Source: JADJQU01 sp035490315
GTDB taxonomy: Bacteria; Planctomycetota; UBA1135; GCA-002686595
Reading direction: 5' to 3'
Length of the DNA: 17,030 nt
NCBI GenBank assembly: GCA_035490315.1
Contig: DATHET010000288.1
Location: forward strand, 1-17,030
In this document: piece by piece, positions 8,148 through 15,723 of the stretch
How the letters are laid out: every line of letters starts with the position of its first letter
Numbering within the stretch: the first letter of the stretch is position 1
The notes under the pieces: model-generated
The model's database searches: none
What the model was told of the DNA's origin: nothing
The model's input: the letters and a program-made list of their open reading frames with translations, nothing else
Translations under genes and position numbers: made by a program

Positions 8148-9617
8148 GTGACTTTCGCCGGCCCCTTTCTGCGGCGCAACTTCGAGCCGCTGGTGCTCTC
8201 GCTCCAGGTTCTGATCGACCTGGCCGTGGTGCTCTTCGCCTGCTGGCTGGGCTACACCACCCGCGAGCCCTTCGCCGTGCGTCCGACGGCCCTGGAGTCC
8301 TACCGCGAGATCTTCCTGCTGACCGGCGCGGTCTCGCTGGTCTGCTTCCACGCTTTCCGGATGTACTCGCCGATCAAGAGCCTGCTCAACGTCGAGGAGT
8401 TCGCGGCGATCGCGAAGTCCACGCCGCTCGCCCTGCTCGGCGTCGCGGGCCTGATCGTGTTCCTGCGCAGCTCGGGTTCCCCGGACCCCAACCAGACCGG
8501 CTGGGTCGGGGCCCTGCACAAGTTCATCGACGTCAACCCCGACCCGGGCAGCTACTCGCGCGTCACGGTGCTGCTCGCCTTCGGTTACATATTGATTCTC
8601 ATGACCTTGAACCGCTTCTGCGCGTTCAAGGTGATCCAGATGCTGCACCGCCGCGGGATCGGCAACCGCAATGCGCTGATCGTCGGCACCGGGCCGACAG
8701 CGAAGAAGCTGCAGAAGAAATTCGTGCTGGTGCCTACGCTCGGCCTGAATCTGATCGGCCTGGTGAGCAACAACGAGGACGAGGTCGGCAACCTGGTCGA
8801 GCGCTCGCGCGTGCTCGGCACCGTCGGCCAGCTCGAGGACCTGGTGCGGCGCCACAAGATCAGCGAAGTCTTCGTCGCCATGCCGGAGATCGACGAGGAG
8901 CCGGTGATGCGCATCGTCGAGGAGCTGGAAAGACTCGGCGTGGTCTACCGCGTGGTCCCGCGCTTCTACCATTTCCTCTCCCACAAGGTGCGCATCGAGA
9001 GCCTCGACTCGATCCCGCTGTTCTCGCGGCCCGACCGCGACCTCGGCGTGCTGACCCGCGCCAGCAAGCGCGCCCTGGACATCGGTCTGGCCTTGTTCGT
9101 GCTCGCGATCGCGATGCCGGTGTTCGTGATCAGCGCGCTGTTGATCAAGCGCGAATCGAAGGGCCCGGTGTACTTCCTCCAGACGCGCATCGGCAAGGAC
9201 GGCAAGCCGTTCCGGATGATCAAGTTCCGCACGATGCACGAGCACTTGAGCTACGACGCGCCCGCGCCGAAGCACCACGCCGACCCGCGCGTCACGAACA
9301 TCGGGCGGCTGCTGCGCCGCTACAGCCTCGACGAGCTGCCGCAGCTCTTGAACGTTTTGCGCGGCGAGATGAGCATCGTCGGACCGCGCCCTGAGATGCC
9401 TTTCATCGTCGCGACCTACGGACCGATCGAGCGCGAGCGCCTGCGCGCCAAGCCCGGCTTGACCGGCCTGTGGCAGATCTCCTACGCGCGCGGCGAGGCG
9501 ATCCACGAGAACCTCGACTACGACCTGTATTACATCGAGCACCAGTCGCTGATGCTCGACTTCGTGATCATGGGGCTGACGGGATTCGCCGTGTTCAAGG
9601 GCACCGGCGCGTACTGA
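8148..9617 (+). CDS. Polyprenyl glycosylphosphotransferase (undecaprenyl-phosphate sugar-1-phosphate transferase)
   Basis: A 489-residue membrane enzyme, near the usual ~465 of WcaJ/WbaP-type transferases. It would move a sugar 1-phosphate from a nucleotide sugar to undecaprenyl phosphate at the inner membrane, the first step of an exopolysaccharide, capsule or O-antigen. The N-terminal third has about four hydrophobic helices (near residues 17-36, 56-72, 92-107, 138-156). A Rossmann-like middle domain begins ALIVGTGPTAKK. The catalytic C-terminal domain has a membrane helix at ~311-333 with Pro324, KFRTMHEH (359-366), the acidic pair D395-E396 in SLDELPQL, VGPRPEMP (411-418) and KPGLTGLWQIS. 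The sugar cannot be inferred. I chose GTG 8148 for its GGGAG site; the open frame extends far upstream through the nucleosidase gene but without family features. Its stop is 5 bases before the next gene. Confidence 0.93.
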   Translation: MTFAGPFLRRNFEPLVLSLQVLIDLAVVLFACWLGYTTREPFAVRPTALESYREIFLLTGAVSLVCFHAFRMYSPIKSLLNVEEFAAIAKSTPLALLGVAGLIVFLRSSGSPDPNQTGWVGALHKFIDVNPDPGSYSRVTVLLAFGYILILMTLNRFCAFKVIQMLHRRGIGNRNALIVGTGPTAKKLQKKFVLVPTLGLNLIGLVSNNEDEVGNLVERSRVLGTVGQLEDLVRRHKISEVFVAMPEIDEEPVMRIVEELERLGVVYRVVPRFYHFLSHKVRIESLDSIPLFSRPDRDLGVLTRASKRALDIGLALFVLAIAMPVFVISALLIKRESKGPVYFLQTRIGKDGKPFRMIKFRTMHEHLSYDAPAPKHHADPRVTNIGRLLRRYSLDELPQLLNVLRGEMSIVGPRPEMPFIVATYGPIERERLRAKPGLTGLWQISYARGEAIHENLDYDLYYIEHQSLMLDFVIMGLTGFAVFKGTGAY

Positions 9618-9622
9618 GCCTC

Positions 9623-10756
9623 GTGCGCATCCTGCACGCGATGGAGTGCACGATCGGCGGCACGCGCCGGCATCTGGTCGACGTGGTGCGCGGCCAGCTC
9701 GAGCGCGGGCACCCCGTGGCCCTGGCCGTCGCCTGCCTGCGCGAGCCGCGTTTTCGCGCCGATCTCGAGGATCTCCAGCGTCGCGGCGCGAGGGTCTTCG
9801 AGATCCCGATGTTGCGCTCGATCTCGCCCTGGCGCGATGCCAAACATCTGGGAGAGGTCCGCCGCGCTCTGCGCGCTTTCGAGCCGGACGTCGTGCACAC
9901 CCATTCGAGCAAGGCCGGGGTGCTCGGCCGTCTGGCATCGCTGCTCGAGCATCGTGGGGCGCGCATCCACACGCCCCACGCCTTCGCTTTCCTGTTCTCG
10001 GCGGAATTCAGCGCGGCGAAACGCGGCTTGTTCCGGCGCATGGAAACGTCTCTCGCGCGGCGCACGGCGCGGATCATCGCGGTCAGCGAGGGGGAAGCGG
10101 CGACGATCCGCGCCAGTGGAGTTGTCCCGCCCGAGCGCCTGCGCGTAGTACGCAACGGCATCGACCCGGCGCCCTGGCTCGCGGCAAAGCCCGCGGATCG
10201 CGCTTCGCTCGGGATTCCCGAGGACGTGCCGTTGATCCTGGTCGCGGGCCAGCTGCACATCGGCAAAGGCCAGGATCTCGCGGTCGAAGCCCTCGCTCGA
10301 CCCGGCCTGGAGCGCGCGCACCTGCTGCTGCTCGGCGGCGGACCGCTGCAAGCGCGCATCGAGCAGCTCGCGAGCGAGCTGAAGGTTCGCGATCGACTGC
10401 ACCTGCCTGGTTGGAGCGACCAGGTCGGCCCTTGGATGCTGGCCAGCGACCTGGTGCTCCTGCCTTCGCGCTGGGAAGCGATGCCCTACATCGTGCTCGA
10501 AGCCATGGCCTGCGCGAAAGCCGTGGTCGCGACGCGCGTCGACGGCGCTCGCGAGATGATCGTCGAGGGCGAGAACGGAGCCCTGTGCGAGATCGAGAGC
10601 GCCGAGTCGATCGCGCAAGCCCTGCAGCGGATCCTCGCCCAGGTTCCAGCGCAACGCAGCGCAATGGGCCTGCGAGGCCGCGAAAAACTGCTCGCGGAAG
10701 GCACGGCTTCGCGCATGGTCGATCGTCTGCTCGCGGTCTACGCCGAGGCGCGATGA
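9623..10756 (+). CDS. GT4-family glycosyltransferase (first of four)
   Basis: A 377-residue protein of the GT-B fold, family GT4, predicted to add a sugar to the lipid-linked oligosaccharide on the cytoplasmic side. The N-terminal domain has the MRILHAMECTIGGTRRHL start with the glycine-rich acceptor-side loop, VVHTHSSKAGVLGRLA, and VSEGEAATI leading to VRNGID. The C-terminal donor-binding domain has VAGQLHIGKGQ and the E-x7-E motif from E285 to E293 (EAMPYIVLE). The start is GTG 9623, 5 bases after the sugar-phosphate transferase stop, with only a weak ribosome site, so reinitiation is likely. Its stop overlaps the next gene by ATGA. The N-terminal half resembles that of the GT4 at 12501 (the HTHxSKAG segment is shared), suggesting duplication. 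Donor and acceptor are unknown. Confidence 0.9.
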   Translation: MRILHAMECTIGGTRRHLVDVVRGQLERGHPVALAVACLREPRFRADLEDLQRRGARVFEIPMLRSISPWRDAKHLGEVRRALRAFEPDVVHTHSSKAGVLGRLASLLEHRGARIHTPHAFAFLFSAEFSAAKRGLFRRMETSLARRTARIIAVSEGEAATIRASGVVPPERLRVVRNGIDPAPWLAAKPADRASLGIPEDVPLILVAGQLHIGKGQDLAVEALARPGLERAHLLLLGGGPLQARIEQLASELKVRDRLHLPGWSDQVGPWMLASDLVLLPSRWEAMPYIVLEAMACAKAVVATRVDGAREMIVEGENGALCEIESAESIAQALQRILAQVPAQRSAMGLRGREKLLAEGTASRMVDRLLAVYAEAR

Positions 10757-11901
10757 ACATCCTGCACGTCATCACGACCCTGGACATCGGCGGCGCCGAG
10801 ATGCACGTCCTGAGCCAGGTGCGCGGCCAGGTGGAACGCGGCCACCGCGTGCGCATCGCCTACCTGAAGGGCGAAGGCCGGCTGCGCGGCGATTTCCAGG
10901 CCGCCGGCGCGGAGTGCGTGACGGGCATCGGCCTGGGACCGCGCTCGCTTCTGATCCTCTGGCCCGATCTGCGCTGGGCGGACATCGTGCACACCCATCT
11001 GCTCAAGGCCGATCTCTTCGGAGCCGTCGCGGCGACGCTCGCGGGCCGGCGCGCGAACCTGATCGCGAGCAAGCACAACGACGAAGCCGTGCTCCAGCGC
11101 GCCCTCGTCGGCCAGGTCCACGGACTCGTCGGGCGTCTGCCGCGCAAGACCATCGTGCTCTCCGACCACGTCGGCCGCTTCATCGCCGAGCACGGCCGCG
11201 TGCCCCTCGCGCGCCAGCGGCGGATCTACTACGGCCTCGACCCGCGGCCCTTCGAGAGCGCGGCGCGCATGACGGCCGCGGAACGCGCCGCGGTGCGCGC
11301 GGAATTCGGCTTCGGCCCCGACCCCGTGATTTTCATCTGCGTGGCGCGCTTCGCGGCGCAGAAGGCGCACGACGTGCTCTTGAGAGGCTTTGCCCGCGCC
11401 CTGCGCGAGCGCAAGCCCGGCGATTCGCCACTCGGCCTGCTGCTCGTGGGCGACGATCCCTTCGGCGACGGCCGCCAGCGCGCCGAAGCCTTGGCGCGCG
11501 AGCTCGAGCTCGGCTCAAACGTGCACTTCGCCGGTCTCCGCCGCGACGTGCCGCGCCTGGTCGGAGCGAGCGACGTGTTCGTGATGACTTCCTTGTGGGA
11601 AGGCCTCGGCCTGGTGTTCCTCGAAGCCATGGCCGCCTCGCGAGCGGTGCTCGCCACACGCGTCTCGGCCGTGCCCGAGGTCGTGATCGACGAAGGGACG
11701 GGCCTTCTCGTTCCGCCCTCGCAGATCGAGCCCCTGGCCGCCGCGATGGGCAGGCTCGCGCGCGATCCAGCGCTTCGAGCGCGCCTGGGCGTGGCCGGCC
11801 ATGCCCGCGTGCTCGAACATTTCGCGCTGGCGCGCATGGTCTCGGAAACCCTCGACGTCTACGCCGCCCACGCGCGGCGCCAGCCCCCGCCTGGGGGATA
11901 G
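10753..11901 (+). CDS. GT4-family glycosyltransferase (second of four)
   Basis: A 382-residue GT-B glycosyltransferase starting at ATG 10753, which overlaps the previous stop as ATGA. The N-terminus MNILHVITTLDIGGAEMHVL carries the typical IGGAE loop, followed by DIVHTHLLKADLFGA and a KHNDE segment. The donor domain has CVARFAAQKAHDVLL, a GDDPFGDG turn, VFVMTSLWEGLGLVFLEAMA with E283 and E291 of the E-x7-E motif, and TGLLVPPSQIEPLA near the end. It belongs to the same coupled block as the initiating transferase and the preceding glycosyltransferase. The stop codon TAG 11899-11901 is part of the second hairpin/TAGAnT element, where this block appears to end. The sugar donor is unknown. Confidence 0.92.
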   Translation: MNILHVITTLDIGGAEMHVLSQVRGQVERGHRVRIAYLKGEGRLRGDFQAAGAECVTGIGLGPRSLLILWPDLRWADIVHTHLLKADLFGAVAATLAGRRANLIASKHNDEAVLQRALVGQVHGLVGRLPRKTIVLSDHVGRFIAEHGRVPLARQRRIYYGLDPRPFESAARMTAAERAAVRAEFGFGPDPVIFICVARFAAQKAHDVLLRGFARALRERKPGDSPLGLLLVGDDPFGDGRQRAEALARELELGSNVHFAGLRRDVPRLVGASDVFVMTSLWEGLGLVFLEAMAASRAVLATRVSAVPEVVIDEGTGLLVPPSQIEPLAAAMGRLARDPALRARLGVAGHARVLEHFALARMVSETLDVYAAHARRQPPPGG

Positions 11902-11904
11902 AAT
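11884..11904 (+). promoter_or_regulatory. C-run/G-run hairpin followed by TAGAAT (boundary element 2)
   Basis: CCCCC (11884-11888) and GGGGG (11893-11897) enclose GCCT; one A later comes TAGAAT (11899-11904), a good match to a sigma-70-like -10 box. The stem overlaps the end of the upstream coding sequence. No TTGACA-like -35 is visible 16-18 bases upstream, so a terminator-like role is equally possible. Confidence 0.38.
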
Positions 11905-11952
11905 CAAGGACCGCGAGGCCAAGGGCCGATAGCCCGCTCTCGCGCCGCCACC

Positions 11953-12456
11953 TTGGAACGAGCCGCCTCCATCCCTTCGTCGGACCTTGGTCCGACAGCC
12001 CAACCGGCGGGGTCGCCGGCCGCCGAGCCGCAGGCAGGAGGCTCCTTCGTTCGCGGCCCGGATCGCCGCCGCAACCCGACGCGCCGCTGGTCGCGCTACG
12101 CCCTGTGGGGCGGCCGCCGCCGCGGGCCGAGGCGCGACGAGGAGGTCGAAGGCTCCTTCGTCGATCAGTACTCGAAGCGGCTGTTCCTGCTGATGATCTG
12201 GATCGGCCTGATGAACATCGGCGACAGTTTTTTCACCCTGTTCCACCTGCAGGCCGGCGGTATCGAGCTCAATCCCTTCGCGGCACTGCTGCTCGGCACC
12301 GGGCGCACCGGCTTCGTGGTCATGAAGTCGCTGTTGATCTCGATTCCCTTGCTGGTCCTGTGCCTGCACAAGAATTTCCATCTGGCGCGGATCGGCCTGT
12401 GGGTCGCGGCGAGCTGCTACAGCCTCTTGTTCCTCTACCACCTCTGGCTGCTGTAG
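11953..12456 (+). CDS. Small membrane protein, DUF5658-like
   Basis: A 167-residue protein. The first ~70 residues are hydrophilic and Arg-rich (GPDRRRNPTRRWSRYALWGGRRRGPRR) and should stay in the cytoplasm. Three hydrophobic helices follow near residues 77-98, 118-137 and 144-165. The segment AGGIELNPFAAL (101-112) and the following lysine K125 are the hallmark of DUF5658-type proteins, whose function is not known. The only in-frame start candidate after the upstream stop is TTG 11953, with no ribosome site, so the start is uncertain; the conserved part begins at about residue 35. It is the only non-enzymatic-looking gene inside the glycosyltransferase run, 51 bases after one GT4 and 44 bases before the next. 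This could mean a role in the membrane assembly of the glycan, or simply an inserted bystander. Confidence 0.75.
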   Translation: MERAASIPSSDLGPTAQPAGSPAAEPQAGGSFVRGPDRRRNPTRRWSRYALWGGRRRGPRRDEEVEGSFVDQYSKRLFLLMIWIGLMNIGDSFFTLFHLQAGGIELNPFAALLLGTGRTGFVVMKSLLISIPLLVLCLHKNFHLARIGLWVAASCYSLLFLYHLWLL

Positions 12457-12470
12457 AGCTCTGTCGACAC

Positions 12471-12488
12471 TGAGGGCCGCAGTCCTCA
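12471..12488. repeat. Short inverted repeat before the third GT4 gene
   Basis: TGAGG (12471-12475) and CCTCA (12484-12488) can pair across 8 bases in the 44-base gap between the DUF5658-like gene and the glycosyltransferase at 12501. Short and possibly chance. An AGAGCTCT palindrome lies just upstream at 12455-12462, overlapping the stop. Confidence 0.2.
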
Positions 12489-12500
12489 CACTGGCCGGCC

Positions 12501-13691
12501 ATGTCGTCCGCGCTGCGCATCGCTCGCATCATCGCGCGCATGAATCTCGGCGGTCCGGCGCGCCAGATCCTGGCCAGCGATCCCTGGCTCGCGGCGCGCG
12601 GCCACACGATCCGCGTGTTCACGGGCACGCCCGAGCCGGGTGAAGGCGATCTTTTCGAGGCGGCGCGCGAGCGCGGTATCGACGTGGTGCGCGTGCCGGG
12701 ATTGTCGCGCGGCCTTTCGCTCACGATGGATTTTCGCGCGCGAGCTTTCTTGCGCGACGCCCTGCGCAGCTTCGAGCCCCAGGTCGTGCACACCCATGCG
12801 TCGAAGGCCGGAGCCCTGGGCCGGCGCGCGGCGGCGGTGGTTCCCGATGCGGCGCGTGTGCACACGTTTCATGGCCACGTGCTCGAGGGTTATTTCGGCG
12901 CGACCATGTCGATGGGCCTGGTCGCACTGGAAAAACGGCTGGCGCAGAAGACGGATCGCCTGATCGCCGTCTCGCACGCGACCGCCGACGATTTATTGCG
13001 CCTGGGTGTCGCGCGGCCCGAGCAGTTGATGGTCGTTCCGCCGGGTCTGGAGCTGGAGGAGCTGCTCGAGATTCCGCTCACGGGGCCCGAGCGGCGCCAC
13101 GGCGAGCTGCGCAAGCTGGTCGGGGCCGAGCCGGAGGACGTCCTGGTCGGCGTGGTCGGCCGCCTGGCCGAGGTCAAGCGCCCGGAGTGGGCCATCGACG
13201 TGTTCCTGGTGCTTGCGGCGCGCTACCCGCGGCTGATGATCGTGTTCGTCGGCGACGGCGATCAGCGCGGCCTCCTGGAGCGGCGCATCGGAGCGCTCGA
13301 CGCTTCCCTCGCGCGGCGCGTGCACATGGTCGGCGCGCAGGACGACATGCCGCAAGTGCTGCGCGATCTGGACGTCGGGCTCGCGACTTCGCGCACCGAG
13401 GGCATGCCCGTGGCCTTGATCGAGGCCGGCGCCGCTGGTTTGCCGGTAGTCGCCACGCGAGTCGGCGGCGTGCCCGAGCTGGTCGCCGAGGAACGCACCG
13501 GATTCCTCGGCGAATCCGTCGACGAGCTGGCTTTCGGCTTGTCGAAGCTGCTCGACGATCCGCTGCTCTGCACGCACTTCGGCCAGCGCGCGCGGCTGCG
13601 CGTCGAGAAGCGCCACTCCGCGCCGGCGCTCGGCACGCAGCTCGAGCGTCTGTACCAGGTCGTGGTCGCCGAACGCAGCGCGGCGCGCTGA
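12501..13691 (+). CDS. GT4-family glycosyltransferase (third of four)
   Basis: A 396-residue GT-B enzyme starting at ATG 12501. The N-terminal domain shows ARIIARMNLGGPARQIL, an HTHASKAGALGRRA segment and VHTFHGHVLEGYF, followed by AVSHATADDLL and VVPPGLE. The donor domain has VGVVGRLAEVKRPEWAI, FVGDGDQRGLLE and the E-x7-E motif E300 to E308 (EGMPVALIE), then ATRVGGVPELV. All key features are present, so it should be active and add one sugar to the growing lipid-linked glycan in the cytoplasm. No strong ribosome site precedes it (the GGCCGGCC palindrome lies directly upstream). It opens the second coupled block: the next gene starts 5 bases after its stop. Its N-terminal half resembles the GT4 at 9623. 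Donor unknown. Confidence 0.92.
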   Translation: MSSALRIARIIARMNLGGPARQILASDPWLAARGHTIRVFTGTPEPGEGDLFEAARERGIDVVRVPGLSRGLSLTMDFRARAFLRDALRSFEPQVVHTHASKAGALGRRAAAVVPDAARVHTFHGHVLEGYFGATMSMGLVALEKRLAQKTDRLIAVSHATADDLLRLGVARPEQLMVVPPGLELEELLEIPLTGPERRHGELRKLVGAEPEDVLVGVVGRLAEVKRPEWAIDVFLVLAARYPRLMIVFVGDGDQRGLLERRIGALDASLARRVHMVGAQDDMPQVLRDLDVGLATSRTEGMPVALIEAGAAGLPVVATRVGGVPELVAEERTGFLGESVDELAFGLSKLLDDPLLCTHFGQRARLRVEKRHSAPALGTQLERLYQVVVAERSAAR

Positions 13692-13696
13692 ACGCG

Positions 13697-14761
13697 ATGC
13701 GCATCCTGTTCCTGACCCAGGTGCTCGATCGCCAGGACGCGACCCTGGGCTTCGTGCCGCGCTGGATCGAGAGTTTTGCCGCGCGCGCCGAGCGCGTGCG
13801 CGTGGTCGCTCTGTCGATCGGCGACACCAGCGGTCTGGCTGAGAACGTCGACGTGCGCGTCGTCGGCCGCAAGGGGACCTTGGGGCGTTATCTGCGCTTC
13901 CGATCCTTCCTGCGCGAGGCGCTGGTCAAGGATGGCTTCGACGTGGTGCTGGCCCACATGATTCCGCGCTACGCGATCGTCGCCGCGGGACCGGCGCGGC
14001 GCAGCAAGGCCCGGCTTTTCCTCTGGTACACGCATGGCGCGGTCGACAAGCGCCTGCGCAAGGCCGAACGCGTGGTCGAGCGGATCTTCACGGCCAGCGA
14101 GGAATCGCTGCGCCTGGACACGCCGAAGAAACTCGTCACCGGCCACGGCATCGATCTCGAGCACTTCGATGCGCGCGGCACGGCGCCGCTGGGAGCTCCG
14201 CGCCTCCTGTCGGTCGGCCGTATGTCGCCGAAAAAAGATGCCCTGACCTTGATCGAAGCCCTGGGCTCCCTGGTCGCCGAAGGCCGCGATGTCTCGCTCG
14301 ACCTGGTCGGCGGGGGGATGATTGCGCTCGACGCCGAGTACGAGAAAAAGGTGCGCCAGCGCATCGCCGAGCTCGGCCTGGGACAGCGCATCGTGTTGCA
14401 CGAGCCGGTGTCCTACCTGCGCATTCCGGACTTCTACCGCAAGGCCAGCGTCTGCCTCAACGCGAGCCTGACCGGCAGCCTCGACAAGGTGGTGCTCGAG
14501 GCCATGGCCTGCGAGCGGCCGGTGCTCTCGTGCAGCGATGCGTTTCCGCGCACCATCGCTTCCCTGGGCGAAGCGGGCCGGCAATTGTGCTTCCGAGCCG
14601 GGGACGTGCGCGACCTCGCGGCCAAGCTGCGCGCCCTGCTCGATCAGCCCGCGGCTTCGCGCGCGGAACTCGGCTCAAAACTGCGCGCCATCGTCGCGCG
14701 CGACCACGAGATCGACGGACTGGTCGCGCGCCTGATCGGCGTGATGGAGAGCGCGCGATGA
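13697..14761 (+). CDS. GT4-family glycosyltransferase with altered E-x7-E motif (fourth of four)
   Basis: A 354-residue GT-B protein from ATG 13697, 5 bases after the previous stop. The N-terminal domain is divergent (MRILFLTQVLDRQDATLGFV), with VVLAHMIPRYA and LWYTHGAVDKRL. The donor domain is clear: LLSVGRMSPKKDALTLIEAL, LVGGG, then FYRKASVCLNASLTGSLDKVV and LEAMACERPVLSC. In the E-x7-E motif the second glutamate is E268 but the first position (260) is glycine. Thus the usual first Glu is missing and a TGSLDK segment takes its place. This may be a natural subfamily rather than an inactive enzyme, since the rest is well conserved. The stop overlaps the next gene as ATGA, so it is coupled with the GT2 that follows. 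It likely adds another sugar to the repeat unit. Confidence 0.88.
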   Translation: MRILFLTQVLDRQDATLGFVPRWIESFAARAERVRVVALSIGDTSGLAENVDVRVVGRKGTLGRYLRFRSFLREALVKDGFDVVLAHMIPRYAIVAAGPARRSKARLFLWYTHGAVDKRLRKAERVVERIFTASEESLRLDTPKKLVTGHGIDLEHFDARGTAPLGAPRLLSVGRMSPKKDALTLIEALGSLVAEGRDVSLDLVGGGMIALDAEYEKKVRQRIAELGLGQRIVLHEPVSYLRIPDFYRKASVCLNASLTGSLDKVVLEAMACERPVLSCSDAFPRTIASLGEAGRQLCFRAGDVRDLAAKLRALLDQPAASRAELGSKLRAIVARDHEIDGLVARLIGVMESAR

Positions 14762-15672
14762 ACGAAGTCGCGGTCGTGATCCCTGCGTGGAACACGCGCG
14801 AGCTGCTCTCGAGCTGCCTCTTCGCGCTGGAAAAATCCAGCGTCCCGCTCGAGATCGTGGTCGTCGACAACCACTCGAGCGACGGCTCGGCCGAGATGGT
14901 CGAGCGCGAGCATCCGCGCGCGAGACTCCTGCGCAACCCGGAGAACCGTGGCTTCGCCGCCGCTTCGAACCAGGGGATCGCGGCCACGACCGCACCCTTC
15001 GTGCTGCTGCTCAACAGCGACACCGAGGTCGCGCCCGACGCGGTCGCGCGCCTGCTGCGATTCCTCGAGCAGAATCCTTCCTACGCCGCCGCGGCTCCGC
15101 GCCTCTTGAATCCCGATGGCTCGACGCAGCGCGCCTGCATGAATTTCCCCAGCCTCGGCACCGCCCTGTGGTTCGGCACGCCGCTGGAGCGCTGGTTCCC
15201 GCACAGCGCCGAGCTCGAGCGCTACTTCGCGCGCAGCTTCGATCACGAGCACGACAGCGACGTCGACCAGCCGCCCGCCGCCGCGCTGCTCCTGCGGCGC
15301 GCGGCACTCGAGCGCGTGGGCCTGCTCGACGAATCCATGTTCCTGTACTTCAACGACGTCGACCTCTCGAAGCGGCTCGCCGCGGCGGGCTGGTGCTCGC
15401 GTTTCCTGCGCGATGCCCGCGTGGTCCACGTCGGCGGCGCGAGCACCCGGCAGTTCGGCCTGCGTCTCGAGCGCTGGCATCTCGACCGCCTGCGCTACTA
15501 CCGCAAGCACCACGGCTGGTTCGCCGGCCCGTGGGTCAAGGCCGCGACAAGCCTGGCCTGGATCGATTTCGCAGTGCGGAGCCTGTGGCGGCGGTTCGTC
15601 CCAGGCAGCGCCGCGCCGAGCGATCCGATCGGACCGGTCACGCGTGCTTTCCTGCGATTCCTGGCCGCCTAG
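14758..15672 (+). CDS. GT2-family glycosyltransferase (rhamnosyltransferase-like)
   Basis: A 304-residue GT-A fold protein starting at ATG 14758, overlapping the previous stop as ATGA. It begins VAVVIPAWNTRELL, then VVVDNHSSDGSAEMV with D37, NRGFAAASNQGI and the metal-site region LLLNSDTEV with D88. APRLLNPDGSTQRAC follows. The acceptor-side motif is VGLLDESMFLYFNDVDLSKRLAAAGW (D191-E192, N199-D200-V201-D202), where the family usually has EDVD, so N199 replaces a Glu. It ends with VVHVGGAST. These features match GT2 enzymes often annotated as rhamnosyltransferases, but the sugar is not provable here. No membrane helix is evident, so it is probably peripheral on the cytoplasmic face. It ends the second coupled block; 51 bases then separate it from the last gene. 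Confidence 0.92.
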   Translation: MNEVAVVIPAWNTRELLSSCLFALEKSSVPLEIVVVDNHSSDGSAEMVEREHPRARLLRNPENRGFAAASNQGIAATTAPFVLLLNSDTEVAPDAVARLLRFLEQNPSYAAAAPRLLNPDGSTQRACMNFPSLGTALWFGTPLERWFPHSAELERYFARSFDHEHDSDVDQPPAAALLLRRAALERVGLLDESMFLYFNDVDLSKRLAAAGWCSRFLRDARVVHVGGASTRQFGLRLERWHLDRLRYYRKHHGWFAGPWVKAATSLAWIDFAVRSLWRRFVPGSAAPSDPIGPVTRAFLRFLAA

Positions 15673-15690
15673 AAACGCTCCTGGTTGCGC

Positions 15691-15711
15691 GCCCAGCGGG
15701 GGGGATAGACT
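15691..15711 (+). promoter_or_regulatory. C-run/G-run element followed by TAGACT (boundary element 3)
   Basis: GCCC (15691-15694), AGC, then seven G (15698-15704), one A and TAGACT (15706-15711). TTGCGC at 15685-15690 could be a -35 with a 15-base spacer. If TAGACT is a -10 box, transcription would begin only 5-7 bases before the GTG at 15724, giving a nearly leaderless message. Unlike the other two copies, this TAG is not the stop codon of the upstream gene. Confidence 0.42.
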
Positions 15712-15723
15712 TCGCGGAACTTC

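Noticed and set aside
7341..9938. 865-codon open frame on the minus strand opposite the nucleosidase and sugar-phosphate transferase
   Set aside because: No recognisable domain, biased composition, and it runs across two well-supported + strand genes and the leader between them.
9646..10752. Upstream extension of the second GT4 frame through the first GT4 gene
   Set aside because: The product is Arg/Ala/Pro-rich noise, whereas ATG 10753 gives the typical MNILHVI N-terminus in an ATGA overlap.
11968..12160. Arg-rich N-terminal part of the DUF5658-like gene as non-coding sequence
   Set aside because: The segment RRNPTRRWSRYALWGGRRRG is of the type often found ahead of the membrane part in this family, so it is kept as coding although the exact start is uncertain.
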